Shown in pieces: positions 58,498 through 64,000 of a DNA stretch of 64,000 bases (the stretch's first letter is position 1; the number at the start of each line of letters is the position of its first letter). The notes below the pieces were generated by a model. That model was not told the DNA's origin. It was given only the letters and a program-made list of their open reading frames with translations, and ran no database searches. Both the position numbers and the translations under genes were made by a program. The stretch is from Natronosporangium hydrolyticum (GTDB lineage: Bacteria > Actinomycetota > Actinomycetes > Mycobacteriales > Micromonosporaceae): positions 1,364,001-1,428,000 of the forward strand of contig NZ_CP070499.1 of the NCBI RefSeq assembly GCF_016925615.1, given 5' to 3'.

Positions 58498-59709
58498 GTG
58501 GGGTGGTTCTTCGACGATCCGTTGCATGAGGAGTTCGCGACCGGTTTGGGGCTTGGGCTGATCTCGCATGGTGGCGGCGAGCCCGGGGAGGTCCGCGCCA
58601 TCTGCGCCCGGATCCGGGACGGCGACGACGACTCCTGGTACGAGCAGTGGACCGGGGCGGCCGACCGGCTGGTGGCGACCGGGGACACCGCCGCCGAAGC
58701 GGGCCGCTCGGTCAGCGCCCGGGAGGCGTATCTGATCGGTGCCCTCTACTACGGAATCGGCTACCACCCGCTCTTCGGCGGGCCACCGGTCGACGAGCGG
58801 CTGCGCTCGGCCTTCGACCGGCAGCGGAACGCGTTCAGCCGGGCGGTGGCGCACCTGGACCCACCCCCGGAACCGATCGGGATCCCGTTCGAGGGAGCCA
58901 GGCTGCCGGCGTACCTGTGCCGGAGCCCGCTGCCCGGTCGCCGGCCGCTGCTGGTGGCGACGAACGGGTACGACGCCACTCTCCACGAGATGTACTTCGC
59001 GCATGCGGTCCCGGCGGTGCGCCGCGGCTACCACTGCCTGATCTTCGATGGTCCCGGGCAGGGGGCGGTGCTGTACGAGCAGGGGGTGCCGCTGCGGCCG
59101 GACTGGGAGACCGTGGTGGCTGCCGTGCTCGACGCCGTGATCGGAGGTGACGGCATCGACCCGGACCGGGTCGCGCTGGTCGGCTGGAGTCTTGGTGGCT
59201 ACCTCGCGCTGCGGGCGGCCAGCGGCGAACCGCGCCTCGCTGCCTGCGTCGCCGACCCCGGGCTATACAGCATCGCCACTCCGATGATCGGGGCGCTGCG
59301 GGCGGCCGGCGTCCCGGACTCGGCGCTGGAGCACTTCCCTCAGCTCAGCGAATCGGTGTTGCGACCGGTCGCGGCCGCGATCGAGCAGGACCGGGGGCAG
59401 CGCTGGAAGATCCAGCAGCGGGGGTTCTGGGCGCACGGCGTCACCGACCTGGCCGGCTACCTGGCGGCGGTCGCGCCGTTCACCCTGGCGGGGCGGGTGT
59501 CGCAGATCCGTTGCCCGACGCTGATCACGGTCGCCGAGCACGATCCGCTGGCCGCCGGTGGCCCGGCCACCTACGACCAGTTGGTCGGGGAGCGGCGGCT
59601 GGTGCGGTTCAGCCAGGCCGAGGGTGCCGATATGCACTGTGAGCTGCTCAATCGGACCCGGTACGACCAGCGGGTCTTCGACTGGCTGGACCAGGTCCTA
59701 GCCCGTTGA
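58498..59709 (+). CDS. Alpha/beta hydrolase (FrsA/DUF1100-like)
   Basis: A 403-residue serine hydrolase. A helical N-terminal region (about 1-120) precedes the core. The nucleophile elbow is GWSLGG, the acid is in TVAEHDPL, and the histidine in EGADMHCE, so the triad looks complete. DGPGQGAVLYEQGVPLRPDWE resembles the FrsA/DUF1100 esterases and C-C hydrolases such as 2,6-dihydroxypseudooxynicotine hydrolase. GTG 58498 has AAGGGA seven bases upstream. Substrate unknown. Confidence 0.85.
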   Translation: MGWFFDDPLHEEFATGLGLGLISHGGGEPGEVRAICARIRDGDDDSWYEQWTGAADRLVATGDTAAEAGRSVSAREAYLIGALYYGIGYHPLFGGPPVDERLRSAFDRQRNAFSRAVAHLDPPPEPIGIPFEGARLPAYLCRSPLPGRRPLLVATNGYDATLHEMYFAHAVPAVRRGYHCLIFDGPGQGAVLYEQGVPLRPDWETVVAAVLDAVIGGDGIDPDRVALVGWSLGGYLALRAASGEPRLAACVADPGLYSIATPMIGALRAAGVPDSALEHFPQLSESVLRPVAAAIEQDRGQRWKIQQRGFWAHGVTDLAGYLAAVAPFTLAGRVSQIRCPTLITVAEHDPLAAGGPATYDQLVGERRLVRFSQAEGADMHCELLNRTRYDQRVFDWLDQVLAR

Positions 59710-59865
59710 CCTTGGCCACTGTCGGCACGGCCGCGATGCCGCTCGCCCGGTAGGTCGAGGGGTGGGTTCGGCCAGCGTCCACACTAGACTAGCCTGGTGG
59801 CAGCAGATTGCCAGTTCACAGGCTTGTCTTAATTAGCCAGCAGAGTCCCATGCGCCCGCGCTGGC
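59710..59865. other. Intergenic, nothing recognised
   Basis: No gene, RNA or clear regulatory signal was found between the hydrolase stop and the inverted-repeat element. The heptamer CAGAGTC at 59841-59847 recurs at 60288-60294 on the other side of the element. Confidence 0.5.
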
Positions 59866-60282
59866 CAATTCAGTTCTGGCGAACTCTTCCTATCCCAGTT
59901 GATGATCTTGACTTGTGTAGAGGGCGGGTCGCTTCGTGGCCTACGAGACCTGCGAGCACAAACGGAGCAGCGCCCGGCCGGCGCCGGGCCGGTGCCGGCC
60001 GGGTTCCGGCGGCGAACCCCTGGACAACGGCGCCCGGTCAACACCGGCCGACCGGCGGGTGGACGCTTCTGACCTGGGAGCCAGTCGCGGCGCCCTCAGC
60101 ACTGTGGCGGCCCTCGCGGGATCGAGGCGGGTCCGGGCAGCGGCGCGGCGCCGTCCCCACCCGGCCGGCACCGCACCGTTTGTGCTAGCAGCTCTCGTAG
60201 GCCACGAAACGGGACCTACACCCGCCCGCCCCACTCCGAGATCATCAAATCGGGCTGGGGAAACCCCGCCAGAACCGAATTG
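59866..60282. mobile_element. MITE-like element with long imperfect inverted repeats
   Basis: The left arm (59866-59965) and right arm (60176-60282) are imperfect inverted copies. They match over 31 of 33 positions in the inner part (59933-59965 against 60176-60208) and again at the outer ends (CAATTC-x-GTTCTGGCG), with gaps between. About 210 bp of very GC-rich sequence separates them. CAGAGTC occurs just outside both ends (59841-59847 and 60288-60294) and might be a target duplication, though the left copy is not flush. No transposase is encoded. The 139-residue frame at 59936-60355 resembles nothing. Alternatives are a structured RNA or two facing copies of an intergenic repeat. Confidence 0.6.
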
Positions 60283-60390
60283 CCCAACAGAGTCGTATAG
60301 GTGCGCAGAACAAACGTGCCGGCAACACCACCTGGCCTGCGGCGGTGCCGGATGATCAAGAATGGGACGGGGCAGGAGACCGGGCCGGCG

Positions 60391-60822
60391 TCAGTCGGGC
60401 AGCGGCTCGCTCTGGTCCGGGCTGTTGACCAGGAACTGGGCGGCGTGGCGAAGATATCCCCACAGCTTCTCGTCCTGCTCGGTAGGCAGATCGAGCGTGT
60501 CCATCGCCCGGCGCATGTGGTGCAGCCAGGCGTCGCGTTCGGCGGTGCCGATCCGGAATGGCGCGTGCCGCATCCGCAGCCGGGGGTGCCCCCGCTGCTG
60601 CGAGTATGTGGTGGGGCCGCCCCAGTACTGGATCAGAAACAGGGTCAGCCGCTCCGCCGCCGGGCCCAGATCCTCTTCCGGGTAAAGCGGACGCAGCAAC
60701 GGGTCATTGGCGACACCAGCGTAGAACTCGGTCACCAGCTTGCGGAAGGTCGGCTCGCCGCCGACCAGATCGTAGAAGGAGCCGGCGTCGGGCACGCCGC
60801 CCACCGGAATCGGAACGGTCAC
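60391..60822 (-). CDS. glbO: Group II truncated hemoglobin
   Basis: A 143-residue globin. The N-terminal helix [69 protein letters not shown] (with the proximal His in MRHAPF) and the [11 protein letters not shown] segment match the trHbO (group II) family. These bind oxygen and NO and help oxidative stress defence. GTG 60822 overlaps the MFS gene stop by four bases, so the two are probably co-translated. No downstream gene follows on this strand before the inverted-repeat element. Confidence 0.93.
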   Translation of the reverse strand: MTVPIPVGGVPDAGSFYDLVGGEPTFRKLVTEFYAGVANDPLLRPLYPEEDLGPAAERLTLFLIQYWGGPTTYSQQRGHPRLRMRHAPFRIGTAERDAWLHHMRRAMDTLDLPTEQDEKLWGYLRHAAQFLVNSPDQSEPLPD

Positions 60823-62303
60823 CGCTCCATGGTGCCAGCTTCATTCGCCGACGGCCCCACCTGCTCCGGGCCGGCCGGCTGCCGCGGCACCCCGGCAGCG
60901 GGCGAGGCGGGCTCCGGGTCCGCGGTGGCGCCGTCGGCTGGCGGCTCGGCCGCGTGGTCCGCCGCGGGGCGCGGCTCGGCCGCGGTCGCTTGGTCTGCCG
61001 TGGCGGCCTGCTCGGCTGCGGCCGCCTGGTTGATCGCTTCGGTACGGGCGATCGCCGCCTCGAAGAACGCTGGTTTCGGCCACCGGGCCGCGAAGAAGAC
61101 CATGATCAAAACACCGACCAGGCACCAGAACCCGACCACCATCGGCAGCCGCTGGTTGCCGAAGACGCCCACCAGCGCACCGGCGGCGAGCACCGAAAAC
61201 CCCTGGATGGCCTGCATGCCCGAGTTCATCACCCCGAAGGCGCGGGCCCGGAAGCCGTTCGGCAGGGCCTGGACGAACATCCCGTTCAGGGTGGGCAACA
61301 TACCCGCCATCGCCAGGCCACTGACCATGGCCATCAGGAGTACGACGGCGATCTGCGGGTTGAACAGCGCCGGCACCAGCGCCAGCGGGCCGAGCACCGC
61401 GAGCAGCGGCACCAGCCGGCGGCGGGTGGTGGGTAGCAGCAACCGGGCCACCAGCAGCACCCCGAGGGCGAACCCGATCGGGTTGGCGACCATGATCAAG
61501 CCTTGATAGAACCCCTGCCGGGTCTCTTCGCCCTCGGCGAGTTCGCTGGCCCAGCCGATCGCCAGCCCTTCGGGGATCATCGAGAAGAGCATGGCGGTGA
61601 AGACCAACAGCGCGATCACCCGCAGGGCCGGGGTGCCGAAGACGAGCTTGAACCCTTCCCCGGTCTCCCGCAGCAGGTGGCTGCGGTGTTCGGCCCGCAT
61701 CTGCGGGGGGCGATCCTTTACGCCGAACCGGAGGATGATCGCGGAGAGTATGAAGGCCGCCGCGTTGATCAGCAGCGCCCCGCGGGGGTCGATGATCGCT
61801 ATCACCGCGCCCGCGAAGTAGCCGAGGACCTGGGTGGCCTGGCCGCTGCTCTGGTTGATCGCCAATCCGAGCACGACCCGCTCGCCGGTGAGCACCAGCG
61901 GCAGGGTGGCCGAGCGGGCCGCCTGACCGGGCGGCGCCGCGAGCGCCACCAGGAAGACCAGCAGCAGCATCGCCGGCAGCGGCATCCCCGGCAGGGCGAC
62001 CAGCGCGATCAGCCCGGCCCGGATCACGTCGCAGACCACCATCACCGAGCGGTATCGATACCGTTCGGCGAGGGTGGCCAGGAACGGGCCGCCGAGCAGC
62101 CAGGGGGCGAAGGAGATCGCGAACGCCGCCGCCGACATCGCCACCGAGCCGGTCTGCGCGAAGACCAGCGCCATCACCGCGGCCTTCGCCATGTATTCGC
62201 CGAGCCAGGCGAGCTGGGTGGAGGCGAAGAGCGCGCGATACTCGCCGATGGCGAACACTTCGCCGAACGTGACCTTCCGTTCGGACGGACGATCGTCGGA
62301 CAC
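60819..62303 (-). CDS. MFS transporter
   Basis: A 494-residue exporter with about 12 helices in the first 415 residues ([62 protein letters not shown]) and an Ala/Glu/Pro-rich cytoplasmic tail of about 80 residues. The order of the first loop, [11 protein letters not shown], follows the MFS motif A pattern. It resembles the enterobactin-exporter-like (EntS) group. GTG 62303 is the start. The upstream region has TTCACT-N13-AGTGAA (62315-62339). Substrate unknown. Confidence 0.88.
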   Translation of the reverse strand: MSDDRPSERKVTFGEVFAIGEYRALFASTQLAWLGEYMAKAAVMALVFAQTGSVAMSAAAFAISFAPWLLGGPFLATLAERYRYRSVMVVCDVIRAGLIALVALPGMPLPAMLLLVFLVALAAPPGQAARSATLPLVLTGERVVLGLAINQSSGQATQVLGYFAGAVIAIIDPRGALLINAAAFILSAIILRFGVKDRPPQMRAEHRSHLLRETGEGFKLVFGTPALRVIALLVFTAMLFSMIPEGLAIGWASELAEGEETRQGFYQGLIMVANPIGFALGVLLVARLLLPTTRRRLVPLLAVLGPLALVPALFNPQIAVVLLMAMVSGLAMAGMLPTLNGMFVQALPNGFRARAFGVMNSGMQAIQGFSVLAAGALVGVFGNQRLPMVVGFWCLVGVLIMVFFAARWPKPAFFEAAIARTEAINQAAAAEQAATADQATAAEPRPAADHAAEPPADGATADPEPASPAAGVPRQPAGPEQVGPSANEAGTMER

Positions 62304-62386
62304 CCCAGGAACCTTTCACTGATCACTTCGCGTAGTGAAGCGGTTGTGCCAGGGATTCTGCCCGATCGAATGACAACGCGCCAGTG

Positions 62387-62400
62387 CTAACGGACGTTAG
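62387..62400. terminator. Short palindrome after MscS gene
   Basis: CTAACG-GA-CGTTAG lies about 30 bp beyond the MscS stop on the minus strand. It might be a weak terminator or an operator for the MFS/globin operon. Confidence 0.4.
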
Positions 62401-62430
62401 GGTGCCCTAGGTGGATAGCCGAGCATGATC

Positions 62431-63459
62431 CTATGGTTGATTGCCGGCGCCGCCCGGGTCTCGTGGGTAGACCCTGGCGGCGAGGATCTTCTCCGCCAAG
62501 CCCGCTTCCTCCAACGCTTCGGTCTGCCGTCTGCGCAGCTCACGACCGATCTGCCACTGGGCGTCCGGAGTGGTCTTGACGATGGTTCGGACCACCGCGC
62601 CCTCTACTGTCACCTGATCGACGCCGAGCACCTCCGGCGGTTCGACCAACTGACCACGCAACTCCACATCGTCGGCGAGGCGCTGTGCGCCCTGCCGCAG
62701 CGCCTCGGCGGCCGCCGCCATCGGCGCGAACCCAATCGGCATGTCGACGACGACCGTCGCCGATCCCTGGCTTCGGTTGCCCACTCGGCGAATCTCGCCG
62801 TTCGGGACGTACCAGAAGACGCCGTTGAGATCCCGCAGCGTGGTGATCCGTAGCCCGACCGCCTCCACGGTGCCGCTGGCCTCGCCGACATCGACCAGGT
62901 CACCCACCCCGTACTGGTCCTCAAGCAGCATGAACAGGCCGGCGAGCAGGTCCTTGACGAGCGACTGGGCACCGAAACCGAGCGCCACCCCGACGATGCC
63001 GGCGCCGGCGAGTAGCGGCCCCAGGTGCAGGTCGAGCTCGCTGAGGATCAACAGACCGGCGATGCCGAAGATGGCGATGGTGACCGCGCTGCGCAGCACC
63101 GAGCCGATCGCCTCGGCCCGTTGCCGGCGCCGCTCGGGCGAGATCAGGGTGGTCGCCTCATGCACGGTGGTGCGGACCCGTTCGGGCAGTGGTCGCAGCA
63201 GCGTCGGCACGTTGCCGTTGCTGGTCCGGCGGACGAGCCGGTTGACCGCGCGGCGCAGCAGCCACCGGAAGATGATCGCCATCAGCACGATCAGCGCGAT
63301 CCGGAGTGGTAGCACCGCGGCGGTGCCGCCTTCGGCGACCCAGACCTGGCCGCTGAGCTCCCACAGCCATCGGCAGAGGCGGTTGTCCTCCAGGCAGTCC
63401 GGCAGCGGGGCCTGGGCGAGCATCGGTTCCACGAGGTGCTCCAGTCTCGGCGGGTTCAC
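62431..63459 (-). CDS. MscS-family mechanosensitive channel
   Basis: A 342-residue membrane channel. After two or three N-terminal helices, the pore helix and beta domain follow the MscS pattern: LGPLLAGAGIVGVALGFGAQSLVKDLLAGLFMLLEDQYGVGDLVDV, then GTVEAVGLRITTLRDLNGVFWYVPNGEI. It opens on membrane tension to release solutes in osmotic downshock. GTG 63459 gives the longest form; an ATG 12 codons later is also possible. It is divergent from the HNH gene. Confidence 0.93.
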   Translation of the reverse strand: MNPPRLEHLVEPMLAQAPLPDCLEDNRLCRWLWELSGQVWVAEGGTAAVLPLRIALIVLMAIIFRWLLRRAVNRLVRRTSNGNVPTLLRPLPERVRTTVHEATTLISPERRRQRAEAIGSVLRSAVTIAIFGIAGLLILSELDLHLGPLLAGAGIVGVALGFGAQSLVKDLLAGLFMLLEDQYGVGDLVDVGEASGTVEAVGLRITTLRDLNGVFWYVPNGEIRRVGNRSQGSATVVVDMPIGFAPMAAAAEALRQGAQRLADDVELRGQLVEPPEVLGVDQVTVEGAVVRTIVKTTPDAQWQIGRELRRRQTEALEEAGLAEKILAARVYPRDPGGAGNQP

Positions 63460-63551
63460 CAGTTCGACAGCATAAGTAGGTGCGAAAACTCGTCGGATCG
63501 GGGATTATTGCGGTACGGCGGGTGCGCCGCCGAGGAAGGGGCGGACCTGCG

Positions 63552-64000
63552 ATGCCTGAGATACGAAGCCCAGCGCACTCGGCTGCGTTGATCCTCAACG
63601 CCACGTACGAGCCGCTGGGAGTCGTGTCAGTGCGGCGGGCCGCCATCCTGATCTTGTCCGCTAAGGCGATCTGTGTCGCCGACGGAGACGGTATCTTGCA
63701 CTCCGCCCGGCGTGCGATCCCCGTCCCCTCCGTCGTTAAACTGACCCGTTTTGTCCGGGTTCCATACCGTTCGCAGGTGGGGCTGTCGCGCCGGGGGGTA
63801 TTCGCCCGGGACGGTGGCCGCTGCGCGTACTGCCGGGCAGCCGCCGAGACAGTCGACCACATCATGCCGCGCAGCCGCGGCGGCCGGCACGCCTGGGAGA
63901 ACGTGGTCGCGGCGTGCGCCAAGTGCAACCACCGCAAGGGCGACCGTACGCCCGCCGAGCTCGGCTGGCGGCTGCACACCGTGCCGTCGGTGCCGCGCGG
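63552..64000 (+). CDS. HNH endonuclease, 3' end beyond window
   Basis: The frame is open from ATG 63552 to the window edge (149 codons). It encodes AALILNATYEPLGVVSVRRAA, then a zinc-type HNH domain: CAYC, VDHIMPRSRGGRHAWENVVAACAKCNHRKGDRTPAELG. This matches a widespread actinobacterial HNH endonuclease family with the LNATYEPL N-terminus. GAGGAAGGGG lies about 10-15 bases upstream. It is divergent from the MscS gene. Function beyond nuclease fold is unknown. Confidence 0.88.
   Translation, partial: MPEIRSPAHSAALILNATYEPLGVVSVRRAAILILSAKAICVADGDGILHSARRAIPVPSVVKLTRFVRVPYRSQVGLSRRGVFARDGGRCAYCRAAAETVDHIMPRSRGGRHAWENVVAACAKCNHRKGDRTPAELGWRLHTVPSVPR

Noticed and set aside
59841-60294. CAGAGTC copies as a proven 7-bp target site duplication
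   Set aside because: The left copy is not flush with the repeat arm, and a 7-mer pair at this distance can occur by chance, so it is recorded only as a hint.
59936-60355. 139-residue open frame within the inverted-repeat element
   Set aside because: It crosses both repeat arms and the GC-rich core, lacks a good ribosome site and matches no family I know.
1-64000. tRNA, rRNA, CRISPR array, riboswitch or complete insertion sequence
   Set aside because: Scanning intergenic regions showed no TTCGAATC-like tRNA arms, regular spacer arrays or transposase genes. Covariance-model searches could still reveal weak cases.

Overview
The window is high-GC DNA from an actinomycete. Support comes from GTG/TTG starts, strong GGAGG ribosome sites, tandem IdeR/DmdR-type iron boxes, a mycothiol-type isomerase family protein, a giant NAD-glutamate dehydrogenase and a MoxR/DUF58/SpoIIM/RDD locus. 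Intergenic REP-like palindromes (50442-50488 and 58392-58452) resemble ones I associate with Micromonosporaceae. Family level is inference from memory.

Positions 1 to about 15 kb look like the tailoring, export and control end of an aromatic polyketide cluster, probably angucycline-like. At the extreme left edge is the start of a biotin carboxylase on the minus strand. It is followed by a SnoaL-like protein, an aldo/keto reductase, a drug exporter divergent from an MmyB-type regulator, and a compact seven-gene minus-strand operon (P450, [3Fe-4S] ferredoxin, double-domain class III aminotransferase, O-methyltransferase, double ABM-domain monooxygenase, SnoaL-like cyclase, ferredoxin reductase). 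A divergent plus-strand operon encodes a flavin reductase, a mycothiol/DinB-type protein and an NAD(P)-binding reductase. An OmpR-type regulator with a broken phosphorylation pocket, resembling the JadR1 class, closes the region. No ketosynthase, chain-length factor or ACP is in the window, so any such genes must lie to the left.

From 15 to 30 kb the genes look like chromosomal core: a DoxX/MarR divergent pair, a fused ABC exporter, a thioredoxin-TPR protein, an arginase-family protein, a lipoprotein penicillin-binding protein, NAD-glutamate dehydrogenase, a prenyltransferase-repeat protein, and NagZ divergent from a ROK regulator that carries a TTA codon.

From 31 to 36 kb is an iron-regulated ferric-iron ABC operon (binding protein, fused permease, ATPase) behind two iron-box-like sites. 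From 36 to 48 kb is the actinobacterial DUF4129/DUF4350/MoxR/DUF58/SpoIIM/RDD locus, split by a secreted subtilisin with a PKD domain and a large LuxR (LAL) regulator.

From 48 to 64 kb are mixed genes: enoyl-CoA hydratase, a DUF559 protein, a TPP enzyme, the decayed remains of an MFS transporter, an ArsR/DUF2703 pair, Tex, a GntR-TetR fusion divergent from a fatty acid desaturase, an alpha/beta hydrolase, an unusual 417-bp inverted-repeat element, a truncated globin overlapping an MFS exporter, an MscS channel and a truncated HNH endonuclease gene. I found no tRNA, rRNA, CRISPR array or intact insertion sequence.
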